Origin: Myxococcota bacterium
GTDB taxonomy: Bacteria; Myxococcota; UBA727; JABDBI01
Reading direction: 5' to 3'
Assembly (NCBI GenBank): GCA_040387835.1
Contig: JAZKCZ010000001.1
Location: 387,444-451,443, forward strand
Length of the DNA stretch: 64,000 bases
The notes under the pieces were generated by a model. That model searched no databases, was not told where the DNA came from, and was given only the letters and a program-made list of their open reading frames with translations. Each line of letters opens with the position of its first letter. Position 1 is the first letter of the stretch. Below are positions 50,743 through 59,212 of this stretch, one piece after another. A program made the translations under genes and the position numbers.

Positions 50743-51541
50743 CAACACTTTGATCCGCATAGAAACCAATTCAATGGGTATCGAATTGAATACAAAACAT
50801 GGATTAGACATTCAGAGGCTGTGGCTCAACAACGAACCAAATAAGGCTATTTTGGGTAGAATACCTCTAGGCTATTTTGAAGATATTCGGATCGGAAGTG
50901 AATTTCACAGTGGACATGTTGTTTTTCAACAACCCGGGCATTTGCTCAACAACGATTTGATCCCCTGTGTTGCAAATCTAAGCGAAACAGAAGGTTTCAA
51001 GAGGGTTCATACTCAGCTCCGAATGCCTTTAGGTCCCATGGAAAAGGAATATCGAATTTACAACGCGACAAATCGTGTAGATCTAATATGTAGACTTAAT
51101 TGGACCTCATATCCGCATGGCTTGCTTCGGCTCGGACATATAACACTTCTTCCAGATGCTTTCGATGCTGGTAGCCTGTGGTACGCCACCCATAATGGTG
51201 GGCCAGCCTTGGAGAAATTTTATCTAGACGGGCCAGATTTCAACCAACGTCGACCTGTCTCATTCGGAGTATCTGCAACGACCGCGGTAGGAATGACCGA
51301 GAATATCATGTTAATTGGTGACAATAAATATCATTTAAAAATCGGCATTAAGAGAGAGGACTTAGCAGTAGTTCCGATGATTATTTGGCAAAAACATAGC
51401 GAGAGTTTTCTTATGCAAGTTAATTTCTCGGCGGGCGAGCTCGACGACACGAGGCACGGAAAGACAGCAGAGAAATCAAACCAACCATTAATATTTCATA
51501 TGAGTCTGGAAATTTCGACTATGGATATGACAGAAAAATGA
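50726..51541 (+). CDS. Beta-sandwich protein, probable C-terminal half of the GH57-like enzyme
   Basis: A 271-aa protein built largely of beta strands (LIRIETNSMGIELNTKHGLD; LRLGHITLLPDAFDAGSLWY; THNGGPALEKFYLDGPDF). It resembles the mutarotase-like beta-sandwich that ends GH57 glucanotransferases. ATG at 50726 has AGGTGGA about ten bases upstream and overlaps the GH57-like gene by 17 bases in a different frame. Either two subunits replace one ancestral chain, or a frameshift has split it. Both ORFs are otherwise open and conserved-looking, which favours a true split. It overlaps rmlB by 4 bases. Confidence 0.65.
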   Translation: MPTTNNNTLIRIETNSMGIELNTKHGLDIQRLWLNNEPNKAILGRIPLGYFEDIRIGSEFHSGHVVFQQPGHLLNNDLIPCVANLSETEGFKRVHTQLRMPLGPMEKEYRIYNATNRVDLICRLNWTSYPHGLLRLGHITLLPDAFDAGSLWYATHNGGPALEKFYLDGPDFNQRRPVSFGVSATTAVGMTENIMLIGDNKYHLKIGIKREDLAVVPMIIWQKHSESFLMQVNFSAGELDDTRHGKTAEKSNQPLIFHMSLEISTMDMTEK

Positions 51542-52512
51542 GCTCCGTCCTTCTGGTCTCAGGCGCAGCTGGTTTTATCGGCAGCTTTTTTGTGGAAGTG
51601 GCTATCGCTGCCGGCTATCGCGTTATCATACTAGATAGCCTTACCTATGCTGGCAAACTCGAAAATCTGGAGGCAGTTCTCGCGTCCACCCAAGCAGAGT
51701 TAGTAATCGGCAATATTTGCAATGGCGAGCTGGTGACAAGGCTTTTGACCACCAACAATATAGATGCCCTCATTAATTTCGCTGCCGAATCCCATGTAGA
51801 TCGCTCCATTGAAAACTCCGCTCAGTTCATCCAAACCAACATCATCGGTACCTATACCCTCTTAGAAGCTGCTCTTACTCATTTCCAAAGCAATCCCAAC
51901 TTCCGCTTCATCCAAATATCTACCGACGAAGTCTACGGCGAACTGGGCCCAACTGGTAAATTTAACGAAGAAACCCCCGAAAGGCCAAACTCGCCCTACT
52001 CCGCCTCGAAAGCCGCAGGCGATATGCTCGCGAACGCGTGGTTCCACACCTATGGCCTGCCAGTTATCACCACGCATTGCTCCAATAACTACGGCCCAAG
52101 GCAGGACTCCGAAAAGCTTATACCGCATTTGGTACGCTGCGCCCTGGAAGGTAAGAATCTACCTGTCTATGGCGATGGCACGCATGTGCGAGATTGGATT
52201 CATGTAGAAGACCATTGCGATGGGATTATGTTGGCTTTGGAAAAAGGCGCTCCTGGCCAAAACTATTGCTTCGGCGGCGATGCTGAACGAACCAGCCTAC
52301 AAATTGCGGAGTTTGTCTGTGATACCATGGGCGTCGATAAGAGCCGCATTGAGTTCATTGCCGACCGCCGGGGGCATGATAGACGTTATGCCATTGATGA
52401 TTCCAAAGCTCAGCGTGAACTAGGGTTTAAACGCAAGCACGAGTTCGAGCAAAGCCTAAAAGAAACCATCCACTGGTATGTAGAGCAATACAATTCGGTC
52501 CTTGTGCCTTAA
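51538..52512 (+). CDS. rfbB: dTDP-glucose 4,6-dehydratase
   Basis: RmlB (324 aa; E. coli 361) is an extended SDR that makes dTDP-4-keto-6-deoxyglucose. The NAD motif SGAAGFIGSFF is at the N-terminus. INFAAESHVDRSIENS, the Thr-Asp-Glu catalytic triad in ISTDEVYGELG, PYSASKAAGD with YxxxK, and THCSNNYGPRQ with HVRDWIHVEDHC are all diagnostic. It supplies the substrate for the WecE-like aminotransferase in the same cluster, and RmlA encoded at 53371 supplies its own substrate. Confidence 0.94.
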   Translation: MSSVLLVSGAAGFIGSFFVEVAIAAGYRVIILDSLTYAGKLENLEAVLASTQAELVIGNICNGELVTRLLTTNNIDALINFAAESHVDRSIENSAQFIQTNIIGTYTLLEAALTHFQSNPNFRFIQISTDEVYGELGPTGKFNEETPERPNSPYSASKAAGDMLANAWFHTYGLPVITTHCSNNYGPRQDSEKLIPHLVRCALEGKNLPVYGDGTHVRDWIHVEDHCDGIMLALEKGAPGQNYCFGGDAERTSLQIAEFVCDTMGVDKSRIEFIADRRGHDRRYAIDDSKAQRELGFKRKHEFEQSLKETIHWYVEQYNSVLVP

Positions 52513-52532
52513 CAGCAAACTGCAGCTTAATT

Positions 52533-53342
52533 CTAGCTTTGCAGTACACCAATCAAACTGCTTCCTACAGGAATTTTGAGGCCTCGGTTGATAAATAATA
52601 ATTCTGCGGCATTGATACCGTTGAGCACTCTCTGCGCAATTAAACCTGCCTGATGATTTTCTGACTCGGACCGAGTGACCTCAATAACAGGGCGTCTTCT
52701 ACCAAAATGGTAGGGCATAGATCTCAAAAGAAATAGTGGCAAAATAGCATAAGAAAAAAAGTAGCTGGACCAAAGCCAATTAAATCCAGCTTGTTTTGCT
52801 AACTTCTTCATGGTCTTAGTCGTGTGGCGCCTGAAATGGCCAGCCGCCGAGTCAACATCAGACCAAAGGAATTGATAAGCAGGCACTGTGAAGTAAACAT
52901 ATGCGCCACGGGGAATGTGGTTTCTTAACTGAGTCATGAATTGGACGTCATCGTCAACATGCTCGATCACATCAAACAATCCGATGCCACCAACTCGGTT
53001 CGCAGAAAAATCAAAGTTCTGAAAAAACATATTATACACATTTGAAATGCCCCGGCTCCGGGCATTGAGGCAGCCCTGATATCCTGGCTCGATTAAAAAT
53101 GAATCTCGCTCTGGGAAGGACCTGGCTATCTGTTGGAGTTGGTAGCCATTTCCGCCACCAATGTCGGCAAAACCATTTTCAAAGGGAAATTGCCTAATCA
53201 CGCTTGAAATGACCTCATTTCGATGCCGAAACCAAAAGCTTAGGTCCTCTATTTTCAGACATTCGTCATTGCTACTATCCGGATATGAAATGCTAAGATC
53301 TTCCTTTCCCACCCACACGCCATTTTTATCAAGCTGCAACAT
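52533..53342 (-). CDS. SAM-dependent methyltransferase
   Basis: A 269-aa class I methyltransferase. The SAM-binding glycine motif is GFADIGGGNGYQLQQIARSF, with the acidic LIEPG at strand 2 and IGLFDVIEHVDDDVQFMTQL and YVYFTVPAYQFLWSDVD following. HFRRHTTKTMKKLAKQAGF is typical of methyltransferases in sugar or polyketide clusters. A hydrophobic stretch (SYFFSYAILPLFLLRSM) suggests membrane association. It lies on the opposite strand between rmlB and rmlA and probably methylates a sugar or a lipid-linked glycan. Confidence 0.85.
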   Translation of the reverse strand: MLQLDKNGVWVGKEDLSISYPDSSNDECLKIEDLSFWFRHRNEVISSVIRQFPFENGFADIGGGNGYQLQQIARSFPERDSFLIEPGYQGCLNARSRGISNVYNMFFQNFDFSANRVGGIGLFDVIEHVDDDVQFMTQLRNHIPRGAYVYFTVPAYQFLWSDVDSAAGHFRRHTTKTMKKLAKQAGFNWLWSSYFFSYAILPLFLLRSMPYHFGRRRPVIEVTRSESENHQAGLIAQRVLNGINAAELLFINRGLKIPVGSSLIGVLQS

Positions 53343-53370
53343 AAGCTTTAAACTAACCTTAAATCGCCGG

Positions 53371-54246
53371 TTAAATCAGCAATAATTTTGTCAAATAGTT
53401 GGCGTATTCGTTTTTAGGGCCTAACTCTTCGGCGCGTTTGAGAATGTCTTCATCCGTCAGCCAGCCTCTTCGCCAGGCGATTTCTTCCAGGCAGGCCATC
53501 TTGAATGCTTGTCTGCGCTCTAAAGTTGCTACGAAGTTGCTGGCATCCAACAGGCTGTCATGCGTGCCAGAATCCAGCCAAGCGAAGCCTCTGCCTAGCA
53601 TTTCTACATAGAGTTCGTTTTGTTGTAGATAGACGCGGTTTAGATCGCTGATTTCCAGTTCGCCTCTGGGTGAGGCTTTTAGGCTGCGCGCTATTTGAAC
53701 CACTTGTGAGTCGTAAAAATACAAGCCTGTCACAGCCAAATCGGATTTGGGTTGTGCAGGCTTTTCTTCTATAGAAATCGCTTTGCCGGCTTTATCCAGC
53801 TGCACGACGCCGAACGCGGTGGGATTGTTGACTTGATAGGCAAAGACGGTGGCGCCTTTGGTCCGGTTTCTGGCGCGTTTAAGATGGTCGGATATGCCTT
53901 GGCCGAAGAATATATTGTCGCCTAGGATCAAACTCACGCTGTCTTGGCCAATAAACTCGGCGCCGATTAAGAAGGCTTGAGCAATGCCTTCGGGGCGGTC
54001 TTGCGTTGCGTAGGTGATATTTAGGCCTACGTGAGCCCCTGAGCCTAATAACTGTTGGTACGAGGGCAAATCACGTTCCGTTGAGATAATCAGAATATCT
54101 CGGATATCCGCCAGCATTAAGACTGACAGCGGATAGTAAATCATGGGTTTGTCGTAAACAGGCAACAAATGTTTTGAGATCACCTGGGTGAGTGGATGCA
54201 GCCTGGTTCCCTGCCCGCCTGCTAAGATGATGCCTTTCCAACCCAT
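53371..54246 (-). CDS. rfbA: Glucose-1-phosphate thymidylyltransferase
   Basis: RmlA (291 aa, normal length) makes dTDP-glucose from dTTP and glucose-1-phosphate. The nucleotide motif [20 protein letters not shown], then [45 protein letters not shown] and [20 protein letters not shown] are all intact. It is first in the dTDP-sugar route used by RmlB. It lies on the minus strand, 28 bases upstream of the methyltransferase and 20 bases after the SMR-like gene. Confidence 0.95.
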   Translation of the reverse strand: MGWKGIILAGGQGTRLHPLTQVISKHLLPVYDKPMIYYPLSVLMLADIRDILIISTERDLPSYQQLLGSGAHVGLNITYATQDRPEGIAQAFLIGAEFIGQDSVSLILGDNIFFGQGISDHLKRARNRTKGATVFAYQVNNPTAFGVVQLDKAGKAISIEEKPAQPKSDLAVTGLYFYDSQVVQIARSLKASPRGELEISDLNRVYLQQNELYVEMLGRGFAWLDSGTHDSLLDASNFVATLERRQAFKMACLEEIAWRRGWLTDEDILKRAEELGPKNEYANYLTKLLLI

Positions 54247-54266
54247 GAGATATTTTAGTATATAAG

Positions 54267-54590
54267 TTAAATGTTAATCAAGATGATGCCGATTAATATT
54301 AGGAAAAGGCCGGCCAGGCCGAACAGACTAATTTTTTCCGCTAGAAAATACCAGCTGACAAAGGTGATACCGCCGATGACGAAGGCTGCTGAAAATGGTT
54401 GAGCGAAGCTTAAGGGGATTTTTTGCAGACACCAGTAATAAACGATATAGGATACACCAAGCAGGCTGATGCTGCTAAAGACCATGGGGGAAAAGAAGCT
54501 CTGCCCTTTTAAGCTCGCGCATTTCATGACGTAGCTTCCACCTAAACTGAGTATGTTAGAAAGTAAAAGCGCGCCAAAATACGGATCCAT
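54267..54590 (-). CDS. SMR/EamA-type four-helix membrane protein (ArnE/F-like)
   Basis: A 107-aa protein with four transmembrane helices ([74 protein letters not shown]). It has the size of EmrE-type exporters but lacks the essential glutamate in helix 1, so drug/proton antiport is unlikely. ArnE/ArnF, which flip undecaprenyl-phosphate-aminoarabinose, are four-helix proteins of this superfamily. Next to RmlA and a GT2 enzyme, a lipid-sugar flippase role is attractive but unproven. Confidence 0.75.
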   Translation of the reverse strand: MDPYFGALLLSNILSLGGSYVMKCASLKGQSFFSPMVFSSISLLGVSYIVYYWCLQKIPLSFAQPFSAAFVIGGITFVSWYFLAEKISLFGLAGLFLILIGIILINI

Positions 54591-54609
54591 GAGTAATTAT
54601 TAACATAAG

Positions 54610-55503
54610 ATGGCACCTCGATTCTTTCTACTGTCTGCAATTTTTCTCTGGGCAACGGCCTTTGTGGGCATCAGAGTTGCGTTGACGGATTTTTCTCCGG
54701 GCGCCCTTGCTCTATTTCGCTTTTTGGTTGCGGGTATTTGCCTGGTGCCGCCTTATTTGCGGGTTAAGAACAAATCTCGCATCGGGCTGCGGGAGTTGGG
54801 TTTGTTGGTTTTAATCGGGCCAATTGGCATGGGCTGTTACAGCGTTCTGCTCAATCAAAGTGAACTACAAATAACTGCAGGGATTGCTAGTCTGGTGGTC
54901 TCGTTGACGCCGGTTCTCTCGAGTTTAATGGCTATCACTTGGCTTAAAGAAAAACCTTCCACAGGTATGTTTTTGGGAATCTTACTGAGCTGTCTAGGTC
55001 TACTGCTTATCGCTTTTGAAAATATCACAGACTTCGAATATAACTGGGCCATTTTCTTGGTTGTCCTGGCTGTGGTTTGTGGGGCAATTCAGTCGGTTTC
55101 CCAAAAGGTGCTGCTGAAGAACTGGACGGCACTGGAGCTGGTGAGTTTTGCGATGTGGTTAACGTTGTTGGCACTTACGCCTTATACGTTGGACCTTGTG
55201 CACGAGATTCACACGGCTTCTTATTTTACAATTATTGCGTGTATCTATTTAGGGATCGTGCCAGCTTTTTTAGCGCAGTGGCTTTGGAGTCATGGGTTGT
55301 CTAAAGTGCCGTTGATACATGCCAATAGTTACTTGTTCACCATGCCGTTAATCACTGCGCTGATTGGTTGGTTGGCTTTGGGTGAAAAGCCTGGGCTATT
55401 TGGGGTACTTGGGGGCCTAGTGGCGCTTTTGGGTGCTTTTGTTAGCGTTCGTCAACGGTCAATGCCCAGAGAAGATCTTGAGTATATTGACTCCCCGGGT
55501 TAG
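54610..55503 (+). CDS. EamA family (drug/metabolite transporter) permease
   Basis: A 297-aa protein with ten predicted transmembrane helices arranged as two EamA repeats (FFLLSAIFLWATAFVGIRVA at the start; LIHANSYLFTMPLITALIGW in the second). The family exports amino acids, nucleotides or other metabolites, or flips lipids; the substrate cannot be told. It is divergent from the SMR-like gene, 19 bases away, suggesting shared control. Its last 62 bases overlap the convergent TPR gene, and the C-terminus encoded there (RQRSMPREDLEYIDSPG) is hydrophilic. Confidence 0.9.
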   Translation: MAPRFFLLSAIFLWATAFVGIRVALTDFSPGALALFRFLVAGICLVPPYLRVKNKSRIGLRELGLLVLIGPIGMGCYSVLLNQSELQITAGIASLVVSLTPVLSSLMAITWLKEKPSTGMFLGILLSCLGLLLIAFENITDFEYNWAIFLVVLAVVCGAIQSVSQKVLLKNWTALELVSFAMWLTLLALTPYTLDLVHEIHTASYFTIIACIYLGIVPAFLAQWLWSHGLSKVPLIHANSYLFTMPLITALIGWLALGEKPGLFGVLGGLVALLGAFVSVRQRSMPREDLEYIDSPG

Positions 55504-57139
55504 CGGCGAAGGCTTTCCGAGCATGCTTCCTGGCGGTTGGTAAATCGCCGAGTCGCCAGCGTATCTGAGCTAAAGTCGCGTGCGCTTCGGAGAAATTAGG
55601 TGAGAAAGTGAGCGCTTTTTGCAGGACGGACTCCGCTTCTTTAAAGCGCTTGCTTGAGAAATAACAACGGCCGAGATTCGATAGAAACTGTGCGTCATCT
55701 GGCGACAGAGCCACGGCTTTTTCTAGAGCGATGATGGCGACATCTTGATGACCGCATTCCAGGTGGGCGATACCCAGTCCGTTGGCGATGTCTGGGTCGT
55801 CGGGCAAGAGCCGCATCGCTTTTTCCAAAAAAGAGATGGCTTCTTCGAACTGGCCGGTTTCGATGAGCGCTCTGCCTAGAGCATGGTTAATATCGCCGTC
55901 ACCAAAGTTATAGCGATACGCCACACGGAACATTTCGACAGCCTTAGGCCAATTTTGGATGAGCTCGTAGGACAGGCCGCGCAAATACTCGGAGCGGCCA
56001 GGTGGTAGCGCCGATTTGGCTTCGCCGGCTGCTTCAACTAGATCGAAATATGGGCCTGGGATATCCCGCCAGGCAAAGTTGCCGCACGGGTGTTCGGGCA
56101 ATTCTAGGAGTGCATCATATTCTAAAGCATCGACACCATCGGCAGATTGGTCGTGTACGAGAATATCTGCTTTATGCTTAAGATCTTTGATTAAACTTTC
56201 GGGTGTCTTGGGGTCCACAATCAAAATCGAATCTTCGCAGAAGCTCACAACTCGCACTTGGTCAATGTCCGGCCTAAATGGCTTAATCGCGCCTACCACG
56301 AGTTCCGGAAACGCTGCAATACTAGCGATTTGATCGCCAACCAAGACGGCAGCGAATAAGTCCCTGTCTTCGTGCAGATAGACGACGCAGTCAAATTTCC
56401 GAACGCCCATTTGGCGTTTAGATTCGCGCCAATAGTGTTCGAACAGTTGAGCAGAATCCCCAACGATGGGCCGTAGAGAATCTTCAAAAGCGCATTCTAC
56501 TGCCCAAACGGATTTGCGATGCTGCTGAATTAACGCGCCAGGCCAGGCTTTTTGAAATCCTAATGAGCGCAGCGAAATTTGAACGGGTTTGCCTAAATAC
56601 TGCCAATCGACTTCTCTTAAAGGCTCGGACCATTCGGAAATCATTCGGCGCGAAAAGAGTGCAGATTCGAGTGCAGGCTCCCAGGAAATCCCGGTTGGTA
56701 AAATGTTTTTCAAAGACTGCAGCAGTTTGAGCCGTTGGTTTACTTTTGCTTTATGGCTTTTGACAGTGGTCTCAATTTCTTGACCAAGCCAAAGGCTTTC
56801 GGAGGCAGGTCCTAAGGAATCTTCTTTGGCAAAGAAAATAACTTGCGTGCTATGCGTTGCACGCCACCCCGAATAAGCCGGATGCAGATGTTGGTTCTGG
56901 TGAATAATTTCCTGCCAGGTTAGGATTTGAAACCGATTGCTCGGATGCTTTCCTGGCAGAATATTTTGCTGAATTTCTTTGGCAATCTGTTTGGTTTCAT
57001 GCTCCGAATAATGATAGCTCTCTGGAATTAATAAAATATAAACCCAGTCGCTGAGCATGAAAAATAGAATTGTTTGTTCTTCTTCGACTCGCTCAAAAGC
57101 GTCTCTAATTTTTTGCTTTAAAGCCAAAGAAGTTTGCAT
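55442..57139 (-). CDS. TPR-repeat protein with unknown N-terminal domain
   Basis: A 565-aa cytoplasmic protein. Residues 1-370 are not recognised. Residues 395-560 hold about five tetratricopeptide repeats (WPKAVEMFRVAYRYNFGDGD; FEEAISFLEKAMRLLPDDPD; QDVAIIALEKAVALSPDDAQ; FKEAESVLQKALTFSPNFSE; LPTARKHARKAFAANPGSQY), which normally bind protein partners. It follows the 7-TM metalloprotease gene by 26 bases, itself 13 bases after ffh, so the three appear to form one unit. Convergent overlap of 62 bases with the EamA gene. Confidence 0.82.
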   Translation of the reverse strand: MQTSLALKQKIRDAFERVEEEQTILFFMLSDWVYILLIPESYHYSEHETKQIAKEIQQNILPGKHPSNRFQILTWQEIIHQNQHLHPAYSGWRATHSTQVIFFAKEDSLGPASESLWLGQEIETTVKSHKAKVNQRLKLLQSLKNILPTGISWEPALESALFSRRMISEWSEPLREVDWQYLGKPVQISLRSLGFQKAWPGALIQQHRKSVWAVECAFEDSLRPIVGDSAQLFEHYWRESKRQMGVRKFDCVVYLHEDRDLFAAVLVGDQIASIAAFPELVVGAIKPFRPDIDQVRVVSFCEDSILIVDPKTPESLIKDLKHKADILVHDQSADGVDALEYDALLELPEHPCGNFAWRDIPGPYFDLVEAAGEAKSALPPGRSEYLRGLSYELIQNWPKAVEMFRVAYRYNFGDGDINHALGRALIETGQFEEAISFLEKAMRLLPDDPDIANGLGIAHLECGHQDVAIIALEKAVALSPDDAQFLSNLGRCYFSSKRFKEAESVLQKALTFSPNFSEAHATLAQIRWRLGDLPTARKHARKAFAANPGSQYTQDLLWALTVDER

Positions 57140-57165
57140 CGAATTAAGAGTCTAACATGAGACTC

Positions 57166-59199
57166 TTAGTGTTTTGGCCAAACTCCCAATAAAAAGCGTT
57201 CTCCCAGACTAATTGCTCTTGCCCGCTCGGCCATATCCGAAAAGCGAATTTTATCCGCCGGCCTGCTTGCTTTATTTCGAAGGTCATCAAAATCTGCCAC
57301 TGCTTGCTCCGACTGACCAACTTGAGATTTAGCCAAAGCATAGAGCCTTTTAGATTCCTGTCCGACCCATCCTTCTAAGTTGGTTGGCATCAACAAAAGA
57401 CCGGTATCGAAGTTTCCAGCTAAGATTTGAAATCGGGAGAGTAGGTACAATGCACTGTCTTTCGACAAATCGTTATCGTTTGCCTTGCCAAGAAAATAGC
57501 CTAATTTACCATAGGCGGCACCTGCCGTTAGGACGTCCTCAGGCTTTGCATTAAGAAGTTCAAGACTTGCTTTAGCGTAAGGCGCATCATTGACAAGTGC
57601 ACTTTTAATGGCCAACTCGCGCTGACGATAGATGGGCAGTTCATCGGTCTTCAAAGCTGCCGTAGGATTTTGGGGAACTGCCTGAACTGTGGAGCCCTTT
57701 TCGCAGGTAGCGAGTAAAACAGATTTTTCCGAAAAATCGTTAGCAACGGACGGCAACGCATCAGGTGGTAGAGGCAAATTTTGGAGCTCGAGGCGGTAGG
57801 CATTTAAAAAGGAGTCTCTCAAGTTAACTTGCCCCGCCTCTGCTAACCTGCGCACCGCTTTTGCTCGACAAACTTGGGTATGGCACTGCTTATCAATCGT
57901 CGAGCCTAACAAAGCAGCCGAAGCGACATAAGCTCTGGAAGATGATTGGGACCAGAACGACCATAAATCAGTTTCCAACAGATTTTCAGGATGCTTTTCA
58001 AAGCCCAAGCGATACAGTGCTGCAGCTTGTTCTTTCAGATCCAGGTCATTTTGAAGGCTTAACTCAGGCGTCAAATAAGTCGCTAACCCTTCGGACAAGC
58101 CTAAGTTCGGCAAGACGCCAAAAACGCCAGGCAGGCCCCAGAGTGTGCCGCCAATCTCTCCGATCAATACATGGGCGATTTCGTGGCCTAAAGTTGGGTG
58201 AGGTATTTGCGAATGCGTAATATGAATCTGCCGGTGCGCAGGCAGTGTAAAGTGCACATGCTTTGCGCCCGTGTGATGCGCCAAAGAATCCATCGAATCA
58301 TATAACCAGATATCTATCGAGCGGTGCGTTTCGATGCCTGTTCGCTGCTTTAATCGCTCGAGCCAAAAGCTTGCTTCCTGCAAAATGCCCTGCGCATGAT
58401 CTTCGCCTACAGAGGCCAAGCGGGTATGCAGCGTAATTGGTCCGCGCACCAAGACATCGGGATAATCCTTTTTACGCTCACGCAATGAAGGCGAGATTAA
58501 AGCAGAGCTCTTAACTTGCACCACCAAGGCCGAAGCACCTAAAAAGAAAACCAGCCAAAACTGCGTTGCATGTTTTTTCCAAGGCATTCCCAAAACAAAC
58601 AAAGCCGCCGCATAAAGCAGCGCGCTCATGCGATAAGCGACCAACGTAGGAGGAAGTTCCTGGCCCTTGAGCAAATCTCCAGCAAGCAAAAACCAATACG
58701 GGTCGTAAAAGCGCATCGATGGATTTGACCACCAGAGGGCTAGATGAAAGCCGGTATAGAGGGCCCAAATAGCCAGTCCTAAAACAACCGCAAAATGGAG
58801 TCTGCCGACCAGTCGTCCGAGCCAAACGCCCGTAACCAAACTCAAACAAAGCTGCGGCACTAAAATGGCGACAAAAGGCAAAATGCCTGATGACGGGCTG
58901 CAACTTTGAAAGCTCCAAGAATGAATTAAAATCGTCAAGAAATAACCAAGGACCGCAAAAAACACCCAGGTACCTTCACGGTAAACGTCATTAACGAAAC
59001 CTTTATTGCTTCTTAATGCACCGCGGCAAATGCCAGCAATGTAGCAAAGAGGCGCTAAAAAGATGCCTAAGAAAAGAGCCGCTTCTCCGGTTGGCGTGCT
59101 TAAAAGTGGTGAGGACCAAGCAAATATCAATGCCGCAATTGATGCAAGCACCAAGAGCATGGACGCAGTCGACGGAAATCTATTCTTTTTCAGGTTCAT
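57166..59199 (-). CDS. Seven-TM membrane protein with gluzincin metalloprotease domain
   Basis: A 677-aa protein. About seven transmembrane helices fill residues 12-230 (TASMLLVLASIAALIFAWSS; VLGYFLTILIHSW; FAVVLGLAIWALYTG). The rest is soluble and probably extracytoplasmic. It carries the zinc motif HEIAH at residues 339-343 (PTLGHEIAHVLIGE) and a candidate third ligand, Glu370, in LGLSEGLATYL, the gluzincin HExxH-E arrangement of peptidase MA-like families. The C-terminal 150 residues look helical and TPR-like. I do not know a described family with this whole architecture. It lies 13 bases after ffh, suggesting a link to membrane-protein biogenesis or quality control. Confidence 0.8.
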   Translation of the reverse strand: MNLKKNRFPSTASMLLVLASIAALIFAWSSPLLSTPTGEAALFLGIFLAPLCYIAGICRGALRSNKGFVNDVYREGTWVFFAVLGYFLTILIHSWSFQSCSPSSGILPFVAILVPQLCLSLVTGVWLGRLVGRLHFAVVLGLAIWALYTGFHLALWWSNPSMRFYDPYWFLLAGDLLKGQELPPTLVAYRMSALLYAAALFVLGMPWKKHATQFWLVFFLGASALVVQVKSSALISPSLRERKKDYPDVLVRGPITLHTRLASVGEDHAQGILQEASFWLERLKQRTGIETHRSIDIWLYDSMDSLAHHTGAKHVHFTLPAHRQIHITHSQIPHPTLGHEIAHVLIGEIGGTLWGLPGVFGVLPNLGLSEGLATYLTPELSLQNDLDLKEQAAALYRLGFEKHPENLLETDLWSFWSQSSSRAYVASAALLGSTIDKQCHTQVCRAKAVRRLAEAGQVNLRDSFLNAYRLELQNLPLPPDALPSVANDFSEKSVLLATCEKGSTVQAVPQNPTAALKTDELPIYRQRELAIKSALVNDAPYAKASLELLNAKPEDVLTAGAAYGKLGYFLGKANDNDLSKDSALYLLSRFQILAGNFDTGLLLMPTNLEGWVGQESKRLYALAKSQVGQSEQAVADFDDLRNKASRPADKIRFSDMAERARAISLGERFLLGVWPKH

Positions 59200-59212
59200 T
59201 ATCTCATTAAAG

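Noticed and set aside
52513-52532. Terminator hairpin between rmlB and the convergent methyltransferase
   Set aside because: An imperfect ACTGCAGCT/AGCTTTGCAGT pairing extends into the neighbouring gene, and there is no T-run on either side.
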